NCBI RefSeq assembly: GCF_009728995.1
Contig: NZ_VTZW01000003.1
Coordinates: forward strand, 511,507 to 575,506
DNA length: 64,000 nucleotides
Reading direction: 5' to 3'
DNA from: Streptomonospora sp. PA3
Lineage (GTDB): Bacteria > Actinomycetota > Actinomycetes > Streptosporangiales > Streptosporangiaceae
Below are positions 1-9,769 of the stretch, piece by piece; positions within the stretch are counted from its first letter, which is position 1; each line of letters opens with the position of its first letter. Position numbers and translations under genes: made by a program. The notes below the pieces were generated by a model. That model made no database searches and was not told where the DNA came from. It was given only the letters and a program-made list of their open reading frames with translations.

Positions 1-2
1 TC

Positions 3-1316
3 GGCGTCGACGGCGGGCTCGCCGGCTCGGAGGCGGTGCAGCAGCGGGCCCAGGAGCTGGGGATGGGCGTCCCCCAGCTCGTGGAGTGGATCGGACTGCA
101 GACCGCGATCGTGCACGGCGTCACCGGAACGCTCATCCCGCTGTTCCTCAGCTGCCTGCTGTGCGGCTTCTACGGCGAGCGCCGCCGCTTCGCCGACGGT
201 CTGCAGGTCTGGCCCTTCGCCCTGTTCGCGGCACTGTCGATGACCATCCCCTCGGTGCTGTACAACGCCTTCCTCGGGGTGGAGTTCACCTCGCTGCTGG
301 GCGGCCTGACCGGACTGCTGATCGTCGTCACCGCCGCCCGCCGCGGCTTCCTGCTGCCCAAGACCACCTGGGACTTCGGCCCCCGCGAGACCTGGCCCGC
401 GCGCTGGACCGGTCGGCTCAACCCCGGCGACGGCGACGGCCCCTCTGCGGGCGGCGCGGACGGAGGGCACTCGATCGGGCTGCTGCGGGCCTGGTCGCCC
501 TACCTGCTGGTGGCCGCGGTGCTGGTGGCCACCCGCATCCTGCCCGGGGTGCCCGAGTGGCTGCAGCGCGTCGAGATCGGGGCGAGCGAGCTGTTCGGCA
601 CCTCCATCGGCGACGCCGTCCAGCCGCTGTACTCGCCCGGCGCGGTCTTCATCCTGGCCTGCCTGGTCACCTACGCGCTGCACCGCATGAGCGGCCGGCA
701 GATCGCCGACTCCTGGCGCATGGCCGGCGGCCAGCTCGCCGGGGCGGCGGTGGCGCTGCTGTTCGCCGTGCCGCTGGTGCGGGTCTTCATCAACTCCGGC
801 GCGGAGTTCAACACCGGTGACCTGGAGAGCATGCCGCTCACCCTGGCCCAGGGCGCGGCGACGCTGGCCGGCGGCGCCTGGCCGATGTTCGCCCCCTGGA
901 TCGGGGCGCTGGGCGCGTTCGTCGCCGGCAGCAACACCGTCTCCAACCTGATGTTCTCCCTGTTCCAGTTCTCCACCGGCGAGCAGATCGGGGTCGCGCC
1001 CGAGACGGTCGTGGCCGGGCAGGCGGTCGGCGGCGCCGCCGGGAACATGATCACCGTGCACAACGTCGTCGCGGCCTCGGCGGTCGTGGGCCTGGTCGGG
1101 CGCGAGGGCGACCTGATCCGCCAGACGGTCATCCCGCTGACCTACTACCTGCTGACGGCCGGAGCGCTGACCTACCTGCTGGCCTACGGCTTGGGCCTCA
1201 ACGCGGGACTCCTCATGCTCGCGCTGATCGCGGGGGCGCTGGCGGCCCTGGTGGTGCTGATGCGCCGCAGGGCGCGCGGGGGCGACCCGGGCCGGGAGCC
1301 CACCGACGTCCGCTGA
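3..1316 (+). CDS. lctP: L-lactate permease, 5'-truncated by window edge
   Basis: The frame is open to the left edge, so only the C-terminal part (about 437 of the usual 550-580 residues) is present; GTG at 36 is an internal codon, not a start. The protein is a polytopic inner-membrane carrier: many hydrophobic segments are visible, for example TLIPLFLSCLLCGFYG and SYYLLTAGALTYLLAYGLGL-like stretches near the end. The blocks GSNTVSNLMFSLFQF and GGAAGNMITVHNVVAASAVV are typical of the LctP lactate/glycolate permease family, which imports lactate with protons. A cytoplasmic loop rich in Gly and Asp lies at about residues 140-155. No lactate dehydrogenase gene follows. The family call is firm; the exact substrate (lactate or glycolate) is inferred. 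Confidence 0.88.
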   Translation, partial: GVDGGLAGSEAVQQRAQELGMGVPQLVEWIGLQTAIVHGVTGTLIPLFLSCLLCGFYGERRRFADGLQVWPFALFAALSMTIPSVLYNAFLGVEFTSLLGGLTGLLIVVTAARRGFLLPKTTWDFGPRETWPARWTGRLNPGDGDGPSAGGADGGHSIGLLRAWSPYLLVAAVLVATRILPGVPEWLQRVEIGASELFGTSIGDAVQPLYSPGAVFILACLVTYALHRMSGRQIADSWRMAGGQLAGAAVALLFAVPLVRVFINSGAEFNTGDLESMPLTLAQGAATLAGGAWPMFAPWIGALGAFVAGSNTVSNLMFSLFQFSTGEQIGVAPETVVAGQAVGGAAGNMITVHNVVAASAVVGLVGREGDLIRQTVIPLTYYLLTAGALTYLLAYGLGLNAGLLMLALIAGALAALVVLMRRRARGGDPGREPTDVR

Positions 1317-1492
1317 CGGGCCGGGCGGGCGCCTCAGCCATGGGAGGTCGGGCGCCCGCCCACAGATCCCCGGTAAACGGCTTCGGCGCGCCCACAACCG
1401 CGATACCGACCCACCCGGATCCGCGGCCGGCGACCGGCGGGAAGCGGGGGCCCGAGTCGCCAATCGGCGGATTCCGTGTTTCCATCGCCTCA

Positions 1493-2752
1493 ATGGACAC
1501 CAGGAAGAAGTGGGCGCTGGCGGCCGGAGCCGCGGCCGCGGCCGTGGTCATCGCGGCGACGCAGGCCGCGGTCCTCGACAGCGCCGGCCCCGGCGCGGAC
1601 GCCGCGCAGCCCCGCCCCGGAAGCGGAGAGACCGCGGGGATCGGCGCCGACGAGCAGATCGCCCTCCAGCAGGCGCTGAACCGGGTGATCGAGCAGGGCT
1701 CCAGCGGAGCCGTCGCCGAACTCGTCCAGGTCGGGCCCAAGGGCACGGACACCTGGAACGGCGTAGCGGGGGTGGCCGACCGCGCGACCCGGAAACCCGT
1801 GGACCCCCTCACCCACTTCCGCATCGCGAGCCTGTCCAAGCCCTTCGTGGCCGCGACGCTGCTGGACGTCGCCGACGAGCAGGATGTCGCGCTCGACTCC
1901 ACCCTCGGCGAGCTGCTGCCGGGCGCGATCCGCGGCGGCGGCGAGATCACCCTGCGCATGCTGCTCAGCCACACCAGCGGGTTGTACAGCTACAACCGCG
2001 ACATGCCCGGCGTCCGCAGCGACCCCGACCGCACCTGGCGGCCCGAGGAGCTGGTGGCGGTCGCCGAGAAGAACGGGCCGGTGTTCGAGCCGGGCACCGG
2101 CGTCGCCTACTCCAACACCAACTACGTCCTCGCCGCGATGGTCGTCGAGAAGCTCACCGGCCGCCCCTATGAGAAGGCGGTCGCCGAGCGCGTGCTGCGC
2201 CCCCTCGGCCTCGACGAGACCTCGATCCCCGACGACAGCCGCGTGCCGCGCCCGTTCCTGCACGCCTACCTCCAGGTGCGGCGGGCGCCCGGCGCCGAGC
2301 CCCGCCCCTGGGACGTCAGCGAGTTCAACCCCACCCGCTGGTACGGCACCGCCCAGGTCGTCTCCACGGTCGGCGACGTCAACCGGTTCTGGCAGGCGCT
2401 GCTGGGCGGCGACGTGCTCTCCGCGGCCATGCTGGAGAAGATGCTGGAGGTCCAGGCGACCAACGGCGGAGGGTACGGCTACGCGCTGGGCCCCCGCAGG
2501 TACACGCTCACCTGCGGGCTCGAGGTGTGGATGCACTCGGGCAACATCCCGGGCTACCGCACCTGGACCGTGCACGGCGGCGGCCGGCACTTCACCCTCT
2601 TCCAGGCGCGCTACACGGCCGATCCCGACCCGCCGGCCTGGGCGATGATCGAGACGGCGATGTGCCCGACACCGGGCGACGACCCCGCTCCCACGCCCAC
2701 CGGCCACCCCACCGAGGACGTCGGCGACACCGGCCGCGGCCAGGACGGGTGA
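1493..2752 (+). CDS. Secreted serine hydrolase, beta-lactamase/DD-carboxypeptidase family
   Basis: The 419-residue protein has the class C beta-lactamase/D-Ala-D-Ala carboxypeptidase fold motifs: S-x-x-K (SLSK in [10 protein letters not shown]), Y-x-N (YSN in [12 protein letters not shown]) and H-x-G (HSG in [10 protein letters not shown]). ATG 1493 is chosen because it opens directly onto an export signal (MDTRKKW followed by an Ala/Val-rich core); an in-frame upstream ATG at 1340 would bury this signal inside a 51-residue extension. It probably acts outside the membrane on peptidoglycan peptides or small esters/amides, but members of this family have diverse substrates and the sequence does not decide which. 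The C-terminus is a Pro/Thr/Asp-rich tail. It is followed by rpmE in an unrelated transcription unit. Confidence 0.82.
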   Translation: MDTRKKWALAAGAAAAAVVIAATQAAVLDSAGPGADAAQPRPGSGETAGIGADEQIALQQALNRVIEQGSSGAVAELVQVGPKGTDTWNGVAGVADRATRKPVDPLTHFRIASLSKPFVAATLLDVADEQDVALDSTLGELLPGAIRGGGEITLRMLLSHTSGLYSYNRDMPGVRSDPDRTWRPEELVAVAEKNGPVFEPGTGVAYSNTNYVLAAMVVEKLTGRPYEKAVAERVLRPLGLDETSIPDDSRVPRPFLHAYLQVRRAPGAEPRPWDVSEFNPTRWYGTAQVVSTVGDVNRFWQALLGGDVLSAAMLEKMLEVQATNGGGYGYALGPRRYTLTCGLEVWMHSGNIPGYRTWTVHGGGRHFTLFQARYTADPDPPAWAMIETAMCPTPGDDPAPTPTGHPTEDVGDTGRGQDG

Positions 2753-2949
2753 GCCGCGGCCGGCCCGCCGCCGGGGCGCGGGTGCGAGGAATAGCCGCTG
2801 GTCGGTTCTTGTTTGAAGGTCTGGCAAACTGGTATATCGACCGCCGCGGTACCGGTTCACGCCGTCAGATCGGCAGCCTGTCGCGGCACGCAGTCCCTGC
2901 GCGCCGATGCCGAGTGCGCCCGGCGACCGCCACTAGCGAGGAGATCCAC

Positions 2950-3162
2950 GTGAAAGCCGACATCCACCCCGAGTACGTCGTGACCCAGGTCACCTGCACC
3001 TGCGGCAACACCTTCACCACCCGCAGCACCGCCGCGTCGGGCGAGATCCGGGCCGACATCTGCTCCGCCTGCCACCCGTTCTACACCGGCAAGCAGAAGA
3101 TCATGGACACCGGCGGCCGGGTCGCCCGCTTCGAGAAGCGCTTCGGCAAGCGCTCCAAGTAG
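2950..3162 (+). CDS. rpmE: 50S ribosomal protein L31, zinc-binding form
   Basis: This 70-residue protein of the large ribosomal subunit carries four cysteines at residues 16, 18, 38 and 41 (CTC and CSAC), so it is the C+ zinc-binding version and not the zinc-independent paralogue that Zur commonly controls. The GTG start at 2950 has a GAGGAG-type Shine-Dalgarno sequence a few bases upstream (about 2938-2943); a longer in-frame reading from 2527 overlaps the previous gene and has no L31 similarity. The end KRFGKRSK is basic as expected. It lies upstream of prfA, the order seen in mycobacteria and streptomycetes. Confidence 0.96.
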   Translation: MKADIHPEYVVTQVTCTCGNTFTTRSTAASGEIRADICSACHPFYTGKQKIMDTGGRVARFEKRFGKRSK

Positions 3163-3170
3163 CTCCGCAG

Positions 3171-3223
3171 GCGGCGCCGGGGCGCGCGGCCTCCGATGCC
3201 CGGAGGCCCGCGTCCGGCGCCGC
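3171..3223 (+). terminator. Rho-independent-type hairpin after rpmE
   Basis: GCGGCGCCGG at 3171-3180 pairs perfectly with CCGGCGCCGC at 3214-3223, and a second stem (GGCCTCC with GGAGGCC) sits inside. It begins 8 nt after the rpmE stop. There is no T-run, as is usual for GC-rich actinobacteria. Confidence 0.7.
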
Positions 3224-3341
3224 TGCTCGTAGGCAGGCCCTTCGAGCCCTGCGTGCGCGTCCCCGGCTCGGCCGCCGCCCCGGGCGCGCACCCGCGACCA
3301 CGCCCCCGACGGCCACCGACGAAGAGCTGGGATAGACCAAC

Positions 3342-4409
3342 GTGAAGCTGGACGACCTTCTAGGCGAGTACTACGAGCTGGAGCAGCAGCTCGCTGACCC
3401 CGCAGTGCACGCCGACCAGTCGCGGGCGCGGACCCTGAGCAAGCGCTACTCCCAGCTCACCCCCGTCATCTCCGCCTACCGCGAGCTCATGCAGGTCGAG
3501 TCCGACCTGGAGACGGCCAAGGAGCTGGCCGCCGAGGACTCCGCCTTCGCCGAGGAGGCCCGCCAGCTCGACAAGAGCCGCGAAGAGCTCACCGAGCGCC
3601 TGCACTACCTGCTCATCCCGCGCGACCCCGCCGACGAGAAGAACCTCATCATGGAGGTCAAGGCCGGCGAGGGCGGCGAGGAGTCCGCGCTGTTCGCGGG
3701 CGACCTGGTGCGGATGTACCTGCGCTACGCCGAGCGGCAGGGCTGGAAGACCGAGGTCATCGACTCCACGCCCTCCGAGCTCGGCGGCTACAAGGACATC
3801 ACCATCGCCTTCAAGAACAAGGGCACCCCCGAGCCCGGCCAGGGCGTGTGGCCCCAGCTGAAGTTCGAGGGCGGCGTGCACCGCGTCCAGCGGGTGCCCG
3901 TCACCGAGTCGCAGGGGCGCATCCACACCTCGGCCGCCGGCGTCCTCGTCGTGCCTGAGGCCGAGGAGGTCGAGGTCGAGATCAACGACAACGACCTGCG
4001 CATCGACGTCTTCCGCTCCTCGGGCCCCGGCGGGCAGAGCGTCAACACCACCGACTCCGCCGTGCGCATCACCCACCTGCCCAGCGGCATCGTGGTCTCC
4101 TGCCAGAACGAGAAGAGCCAGCTGCAGAACAAGGAGCAGGCGCTGCGCATCCTGCGCTCCCGGCTGCTGGCCGAGGCCCAGGCCAGCGTCGACGCCGAGG
4201 CCGCCGCCGAGCGCAAGAGCCAGGTGCGCACCGTCGACCGCTCCGAGCGCGTCCGCACCTACAATTTCCCGGAGAACCGCATCTCCGATCACCGTGTCGG
4301 CTACAAGGCCTACAACCTCGACCAGGTCCTCGACGGCGACCTGGGCGGTGTCCTGCAGGCGCTCATCGACGCCGACACCAAGGAAAGGCTGGAGCAGGCC
4401 TCGTCATGA
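3342..4409 (+). CDS. prfA: Peptide chain release factor 1
   Basis: RF1 recognises UAA/UAG stop codons and releases the nascent chain. The 355-residue protein has the usual length. The tripeptide decoding motif PVT is at about residues 186-188 ([14 protein letters not shown]), the form common in actinobacteria, and the catalytic GGQ is at about 230-232 in [15 protein letters not shown]. The N-terminus up to residue 100 is the helical domain 1. The start is GTG at 3342. Its last four bases (ATGA, 4406-4409) contain the prmC start, so the two are translationally coupled; PrmC methylates the GGQ glutamine of this protein. Confidence 0.98.
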   Translation: MKLDDLLGEYYELEQQLADPAVHADQSRARTLSKRYSQLTPVISAYRELMQVESDLETAKELAAEDSAFAEEARQLDKSREELTERLHYLLIPRDPADEKNLIMEVKAGEGGEESALFAGDLVRMYLRYAERQGWKTEVIDSTPSELGGYKDITIAFKNKGTPEPGQGVWPQLKFEGGVHRVQRVPVTESQGRIHTSAAGVLVVPEAEEVEVEINDNDLRIDVFRSSGPGGQSVNTTDSAVRITHLPSGIVVSCQNEKSQLQNKEQALRILRSRLLAEAQASVDAEAAAERKSQVRTVDRSERVRTYNFPENRISDHRVGYKAYNLDQVLDGDLGGVLQALIDADTKERLEQASS

Positions 4410-5263
4410 ACTTCCTGCTCGACGAGGTCGCCCGGGCCACGCTGCGGCTGGCCGAAGCGGGCGTCCCCTCGCCCCGCACCGACGCCGAGGAGCTGGCGGC
4501 GTTCGTGCACGGCGTTCGTCGAGGAGAGCTGCACGAGGTCGCCGACTCCGACTTCGACGCCCTCTACTGGGAGTGCGTCGCACGCCGCGCCGCCCGCGAG
4601 CCGCTGCAGCACATCACCGGCCGCGCCTACTTCCGCTACCTCGAACTGCAGGTGGGCCCCGGCGTGTTCGTGCCCCGCCCCGAGACCGAGATCATGGTCG
4701 GCTGGGCGATCGACACCCTGCGCGCCATGGACGTCGCCGACCCGCTGGTCGCCGACCTGGGCACCGGGTCGGGTGCCATCGCGATCTCCATCGCCCAGGA
4801 GGTCCCGCGCTCGCGGGTGCACGCCGTCGAACTCGACGCCGAGGCGCTGAACTGGGCCAAGCGCAACATCGACGCCAGCGGCCACGCCGACCGGATCACC
4901 GCACACCAGGCCGACATGCGCTCGGCCCTGGCCGAGTTCGACGGGCGGCTGGACCTGGTCATCTGCAACCCGCCCTATGTCCCCACCGCCGAGGCCGGCC
5001 AGATCCCTCCCGAGGTCGTCCAGCACGACCCCGCTCCGGCGCTGTGGGCGGGCGCCGACGGCCTGGACGCGATCCGCGACCTGGAGGCGGTGGGGCGCCG
5101 CCTGCTGCGCCCGGGCGGCGCCATGGCGATCGAGCACGGCGACGGTCAGGGCATCGACATTCCCCGCCTGTTCCCCGAGGAGCGCGGCTGGCGCGATGTG
5201 CGCAACCGCAAGGACCTCGCCCACCGCGACCGGTTCGTCGTCATGCGCAGGGCCGAGGACTGA
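4406..5263 (+). CDS. prmC: Release factor glutamine N5-methyltransferase
   Basis: PrmC (HemK) uses S-adenosylmethionine to methylate the GGQ glutamine of RF1 and RF2. The 285-residue protein has an N-terminal helical domain (residues 1-85), the SAM-binding loop in [16 protein letters not shown] and the substrate-binding NPPY motif ([11 protein letters not shown]). It overlaps prfA by ATGA, which fits its role on the product of that gene. An operon of prfA, prmC and the following tsaC-type gene is likely, although a 116-bp gap follows prmC. Confidence 0.97.
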   Translation: MNFLLDEVARATLRLAEAGVPSPRTDAEELAAFVHGVRRGELHEVADSDFDALYWECVARRAAREPLQHITGRAYFRYLELQVGPGVFVPRPETEIMVGWAIDTLRAMDVADPLVADLGTGSGAIAISIAQEVPRSRVHAVELDAEALNWAKRNIDASGHADRITAHQADMRSALAEFDGRLDLVICNPPYVPTAEAGQIPPEVVQHDPAPALWAGADGLDAIRDLEAVGRRLLRPGGAMAIEHGDGQGIDIPRLFPEERGWRDVRNRKDLAHRDRFVVMRRAED

Positions 5264-5379
5264 TGGCGGCCCGGGCGCGCCCGCGGGGCCGCGGCCGGCC
5301 GGGCCGATCCGCTGTGACAACGACCAGGGCCGGGCGGCGGGTGTGCCCGGCGCGTTCACGAGAGAAGAGGTGACCTCAG

Positions 5380-6243
5380 GTGAGCCGCAGCTATGACTGC
5401 GCCGACGCGCAGGGGCGAAAGGACGGCATCGCCGACGCGGCGTCGAGCGTCCGCCGCGGCGAGCTGGTGGTGCTGCCCACCGACACGGTCTACGGCATCG
5501 GAGCCGACGCGTTCAGCCCGGGAGCCGTGTCGGGGCTGCTGGAGGCCAAGGGGCGCGGCCGCGACATGCCGCCGCCCGTGCTCGTGGGTTCCGTGCGCGC
5601 GGCGCACGCGCTCATCGAGGACCTGGGCAACTACGGCCAGGACCTCATCGAGGAGTTCTGGCCGGGCCCGCTGACCATCGTCTGCACCGCGGCCCCGAGC
5701 CTGTCCTGGGATCTCGGCGACACCAAGGGGACGGTCGCGGTGCGCATGCCGATGCACCCGGTCGCCTTGGAGCTGCTCAAGGAGGTCGGCCCGATGGCCG
5801 TGAGCAGCGCCAACCTCTCGGGGCACCCGGCGGCCACGACGGCGCAGGAGGCCGAGAAGCAGCTCGGCGACAGCGTGGCCGTCTACCTCGACGGGGGCGC
5901 GTGCGACGACGACACCCCCTCCACGATCGTCGACCTGACCTACGCGGTGCCGCGCGTGCTGCGCGACGGCGCGATCTCGGTGCAGCGGCTGCGCTCGGTC
6001 TGCGGCACGGTGATCGGCGTGCCCAAGCGGCGCTCGGAGACCGGCGAGGACGCGGCCGAGGAGGGCGCTGAGGGGCCCGAGGGCGCCGACGCGGGCGAGC
6101 CCGCGGAGACGGCCGAGGGGCCTGTCGGCGAGCCGGCCGACAAGGCCGGCACGGCCGAGGGGAGCGCCGGGCAGGACGAGACGCCGGAGGCGCCGTCCGC
6201 GGAGGCCGCGAACCCGGACCCCGAGCGCCGCGACACCGCCTGA
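5380..6243 (+). CDS. L-threonylcarbamoyladenylate synthase (Sua5/YciO/YrdC family)
   Basis: This enzyme makes threonylcarbamoyl-AMP from Thr, bicarbonate and ATP, the first step of the t6A37 modification of ANN-decoding tRNAs. Residues 1-215 form the YrdC domain, with LPTDTVYGIGADAF near the N-terminus, the nucleotide-binding region FWPGPLTIV, and VSSANLSGHPA. It lacks a full Sua5 C-terminal domain. Instead, the last ~70 residues are an acidic Glu/Ala/Gly/Pro tail that is probably disordered, which is longer than in most relatives. The GTG start at 5380 has AGAAGAGG at 5363-5370. The gene ends only about 10 bp before the palindromic repeat array, so the usual run into wecA is interrupted. Confidence 0.92.
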   Translation: MSRSYDCADAQGRKDGIADAASSVRRGELVVLPTDTVYGIGADAFSPGAVSGLLEAKGRGRDMPPPVLVGSVRAAHALIEDLGNYGQDLIEEFWPGPLTIVCTAAPSLSWDLGDTKGTVAVRMPMHPVALELLKEVGPMAVSSANLSGHPAATTAQEAEKQLGDSVAVYLDGGACDDDTPSTIVDLTYAVPRVLRDGAISVQRLRSVCGTVIGVPKRRSETGEDAAEEGAEGPEGADAGEPAETAEGPVGEPADKAGTAEGSAGQDETPEAPSAEAANPDPERRDTA

Positions 6244-6251
6244 GGCCGCGG

Positions 6252-7540
6252 TCCGCAGCGGCGCCACAGCGAGGAACCCCCGGGATCCACACGAAACGGC
6301 CACCACGGGCGGCTGCGGCAATGGGCGTGTCTCGCGTAGCGCGGCCCGCCCGTCAGCCCGCCGCCGCCCCATCGGAGACGCTGCGCGTCACGTGTTTGCT
6401 TGCCGCCGAGCGCACGCGATCCTTTCCAGGTGGAGCCGTGCCACCGGTGGCGGGTCTCAAGCGCAAAGGTGCACCGCCGCTCGGCGGCAAGCCGGCTCTG
6501 AACAGGTACGTGGCGCGCAGCGCCTCCGTTAGGGGCGGTGGCGGGTGACGGGTGGGATTCGCGCATCCCGGCCCCATTGCCGCAGCCTCTCGGGTTCCGG
6601 CTGCGCGTGGTTCTCGGGGGTTCCACAGCGGCGCCACAGCGAGGAACCCCCGGGATCCACACGAAACGGCCACCACAGGCGGCTGCGGCAATGGGCGTGT
6701 CTCGCGTAGCGCGGTCGCAGCTTGCCGCCGAGCGCACGCGATCCTTCCCAGGTGGAGCCGCACCACCGGTGGCGGGTCTCAAGCGCAAAGGTGCGCCGTG
6801 CGCTCGGCGGCAAGCTGGCGCACAGCGCTTCGCGCATCCCGGCCCCATTGCCGCAGCCTCTCGGGTTCCGGCTGCGCGTGGTTCTCGGGGGTTCCTCAGC
6901 GGCGCCACAGCGAGGAACCCCCGGGATCCACACGAAACGGCCACCCCAGCGGCTGCGGCAATGGGCGTGTCTCGCGTAGCGCGGCCCGCCCGTCAGCCCG
7001 CCGCCGCCCCATCGGAGACGCTGCGCGTCACGTGTTTTCTTGCCGCCGAGCGCACGCGATCCTTTCCAGGTGGAGCCGTGCCACCGGTGGCGGGCCTCCG
7101 GCACACAGGTGCACCGCCGCTCGGCGGCAAGCTGGCGCGCAGCGCTTCGCGCATCACAGCCCCATTGCCGCAGCCTCTCGGGTTCCGGCTGCGCGTGGTT
7201 CTCGGGGGTTCCTCAGCGGCGCCACAGCGAGGAACCCCCGGGATCCACACGAAACGGCCACTCCAGCGGCTGCGGCAATGGGCGTGTCTCGCGTAGCGCG
7301 GTCGCAGCTTGCCGCCGAGCGCACGCGGTTCTTCCCAGGCGGAGCCGCACCACCGGTGGCGGGTCTCAAGCGCAAAGGTGCGCCGTGCGCTCGGCGGCAA
7401 GCCGGCCCGGAACAGGTACGTGGCGCGCAGCGCCTCCGTTAGGGGCGGTGGCGGGTGACGGGTGGGATTCGCGCATCCCGGCCCCATTGCCGCAGCCTCT
7501 CGGGTTCCGGCTGCGCGTGGTTCTCGGGGGTTCCTCCTTG
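6252..7540. repeat. Tandem array of four large palindromic elements
   Basis: Four copies of a palindromic element occur at 6312-6587, 6681-6858, 6951-7175 and 7268-7497. Each starts with GGCTGCGGCAATGGG and ends with its inverted form CCCCATTGCCGCAGCC. Inside, CTTGCCGCCGAGCG pairs with CGCTCGGCGGCAAG, and a CCACCGGTGG palindrome lies near the centre. Units are separated by three ~92-bp spacers carrying GGGGGTTCC(T/A)C ... GAGGAACCCCC hairpins; the array begins and ends with half spacers. Arms come in a long form (A) and a short form (B), and the four units are A-A, B-B, A-B and B-A. Open frames on both strands merely read through the repeats and are not credible genes. Confidence 0.9.
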
Positions 7541-8334
7541 GTCCTTCCCCGGCTTTGCCACCGGCGCCCGGGAGTGGCCCGCTGTGTGCCGGACTAACGC
7601 GGCCGGGCGCTAAGAAAGCGCAAAAAATGGCCGTCCTGCACTGGGCGGCGGCTACGGAGCGCGTCCACTGCCGGCGGGGCGCTGCCGCGGTGGGCGGCCT
7701 CCGTTCTACGTCCGGCGGCGGCGTGCAGCAGCGGCGGCGACTGGGGGCCGAGCCCGCCCGCAGTGACGCCGGCGCCATGCCGCGCCCGCGGACAGGCCGG
7801 GCGCGCTCGTGGGCGCGCGGCGGCCGATCGACCTGCTGTGCAGCGGCTGCGCCGCCGTCCGCCGTGCTGTACTCTGCGGTCCCACCGCGTCGCCTGCATC
7901 CCTCCGTCGAAAGGCGGACGCCGATGCGGCCGAGCAGCGCGCGGCCCGGCGATCCCGGGCCGCTCCCGGCTCGTGCGGCGGGGCGCCCGGGTACGGCCGC
8001 CCTCCGGATCCCTGGGGCGGGCCGCACATTTCTTACTCTGCGTAGTCGAGTCGTATTGCCGCGGCCGGCTCGCGGGTAGTGCTAGTTTCGACTGCACCGC
8101 GGTCTGTCGAAGCGGCAACCGTGTCCGACATCGCTCGCACCGCGGTCGCGACCACCCGCCCGCGCTCGCGCCGAGCGGCTGGTGGCAGACCGCCGTCCCG
8201 CCGATCGCCGGTTCGCGGCAGCCCATCCGGCGGCCGCCGCAGCAGAGAAGTCGCCAGTCCAGCGCCGAGACGCCGACCGCCCCCGCCGGCTCCCCGCCGT
8301 CGGCGCGCAATCCGAGGAAGGCACCAGACACGCT
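7541..8334. other. Non-coding stretch upstream of wecA, no gene recognised
   Basis: About 790 bp between the repeat array and the wecA start. Open frames here have no recognisable domain and look like GC-driven shadows. A TTGCCG at about 8055 and TAGTTT near 8085 could be promoter fragments, but the spacing is poor and I do not call a promoter. Confidence 0.4.
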
Positions 8335-9489
8335 GTGCGTGAGTACGCGCTCACCTTCGTCATCGCCGTGGCGGTCACCTATCTGCTGACCCCCTTCGTG
8401 CGGCGTTCGGCGATCGCCTTCGGCGCTGTGCCCCCGGTGCGCGACCGCGACGTGCACACCGAGCCCATCCCGCGCATGGGCGGGATCGCCATCTACGGCG
8501 GCTTCGCGGCGGCCCTGCTGATCTCCTACCGGCTGCCGCACCTGCAGGACGTCTTCATCTACAACACCTGGCGCGGCCTGCTGCTGGCCGGCGGCGTCAT
8601 CCTGGTCATCGGCATCATCGACGACCGGTGGGGTATGGGCCCCATCCCCAAGCTCGCCGGCCAGACGCTGGCGGCCGGGATCATGGTGTGGTCGGGCGTG
8701 CAGATGCTGTGGCTGCCGGTGCCGGGCACCCAGCTCTCCCTGGGACCGTGGCTGGGAGCGCTGATCTCGATCCTGCTGATCGTGGTCACGATCAACGCGG
8801 TGAACTTCGCCGACGGGCTCGATGGCCTCGCCGCCGGGATCGTGGCCATCTCCTCGTTCGCGTTCTTCGCCTACTACTACGTGGCGGCCGTCGACCAGGG
8901 GTTCGAGCGGCAGTCCTACCCCGCCATGATCGCCATCATCCTGGCCGGGGTCTGTATCGGCTTCCTGCTGCACAATTTCAATCCCGCGCGGGTGTTCATG
9001 GGCGATACCGGCGCGATGCTGCTCGGGCTGCTGCTGACCTCCATCACCATCACGGTGACCGGCCAGTTCTACCCCGACGGCCGCACCAGCGTGCACGGCG
9101 TCGCCCTGTTCCTGCCCGTGGCCCTGCCGCTGCTGGTGATCGCGCTGCCGCTGGCGGACCTCGTACTGGCCGTGGTGCGCCGCACGATGGCCGGCAAGTC
9201 GCCCTTCGCCCCCGACAAGAAGCACCTGCACCACCGGCTGCTGGAGCTGGGCCACTCCCACGCCCGGGCGGTGCTGCTGATGTACCTGTGGGCCGCGATC
9301 ATCGCGTTCGCCTCGGTGTCGCTGTCGATCTTCGATACCCCGCTGGTGGTCCTGACGGTGACCCTGCTGGTGGCGGCCTGCGCAGTGGGCCTCATCACGC
9401 TGCCGCGGCTGCGCCGCCGTGCGCGGGCCCGCGCACGCGCCTCCGGCGGGCGGAAGTCCGCCGCCGCGGGTGCGCCGCCCCCGTCGTAG
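8335..9489 (+). CDS. wecA: Undecaprenyl-phosphate GlcNAc-1-phosphate transferase (WecA/MraY superfamily)
   Basis: This polytopic membrane enzyme transfers a sugar-1-phosphate from a UDP-sugar to a polyprenyl phosphate, starting wall-polymer or arabinogalactan-linker synthesis. Family motifs present: the Asp pair in GIIDDRWGMG, NFADGLDGLAAG, FMGDTGAM (catalytic Asp), and the C-terminal HLHHRLLELGHSHARAV. About ten hydrophobic segments are visible. GTG 8335 gives 384 residues starting MREYALTF with the first membrane helix; the frame is open further upstream to 8182, but that adds an Arg/Pro-rich stretch unlike the family. The place directly before atpI is conserved in actinobacteria (rfe/wecA). 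The C-terminus is a basic Arg/Ala-rich tail. Confidence 0.92.
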   Translation: MREYALTFVIAVAVTYLLTPFVRRSAIAFGAVPPVRDRDVHTEPIPRMGGIAIYGGFAAALLISYRLPHLQDVFIYNTWRGLLLAGGVILVIGIIDDRWGMGPIPKLAGQTLAAGIMVWSGVQMLWLPVPGTQLSLGPWLGALISILLIVVTINAVNFADGLDGLAAGIVAISSFAFFAYYYVAAVDQGFERQSYPAMIAIILAGVCIGFLLHNFNPARVFMGDTGAMLLGLLLTSITITVTGQFYPDGRTSVHGVALFLPVALPLLVIALPLADLVLAVVRRTMAGKSPFAPDKKHLHHRLLELGHSHARAVLLMYLWAAIIAFASVSLSIFDTPLVVLTVTLLVAACAVGLITLPRLRRRARARARASGGRKSAAAGAPPPS

Positions 9490-9492
9490 CCG

Positions 9493-9590
9493 GAGCGGGT
9501 CGCAGGGGCGCGGCGCCGTCTGGACTGACGAGCGAGGGAGCGAGGAGGGAAGACGGCGCGTCTAAGCGCCCCGAAGGCCCGCGGAAAAAC
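9493..9590. repeat. Dispersed repeat family 2, copy 1
   Basis: This copy starts with GAGCGGGTCG and contains GGCGCCGTCTGGAC, ACGAGCGAG runs, GGAGGGAAG and GCCCGCGG in the same order as a copy at 38599-38718. Its ends can pair: GGGGCGC and GCGCCGTCT near the left match AGACGGCGC and GCGCCCC near the right, with a bulge. It directly follows the wecA stop and may work as a 3' hairpin. Confidence 0.75.
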
Positions 9591-9729
9591 ACGCACCCCA
9601 CCGAGAACCCGCCTGAACCCGGAGGTCGAATCCAGCCGAACGGAACATGACCCGCGGCCGAACGGCCGTGGTGACAAACGCGACAACCTGCGCGGTCAGT
9701 CGGTGAACACGACTTCGCGGGAGGTGCGG

Positions 9730-9750
9730 GGGTGGCCGCAAGGGCCACCC
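9730..9750 (+). terminator. Hairpin upstream of atpI
   Basis: GGGTGGCC at 9730-9737 pairs with GGCCACCC at 9743-9750 around a 5-nt loop. It separates wecA from the ATP synthase promoter region, so it may end the wecA transcript or act as an attenuator. Confidence 0.5.
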
Positions 9751-9769
9751 GTGCTCGGATGCCCGAATC

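Noticed and set aside
6320..8030. Several long open frames on both strands through the repeat array
   Set aside because: They read repeat units in different frames, have no domain and no start signals; GC-rich palindromes give stop-free frames by chance.
7541..8334. tRNA, tmRNA, RNase P RNA or SRP RNA in the gap before wecA
   Set aside because: I looked for the conserved tRNA TPsiC-arm and RNase P signatures and found none.
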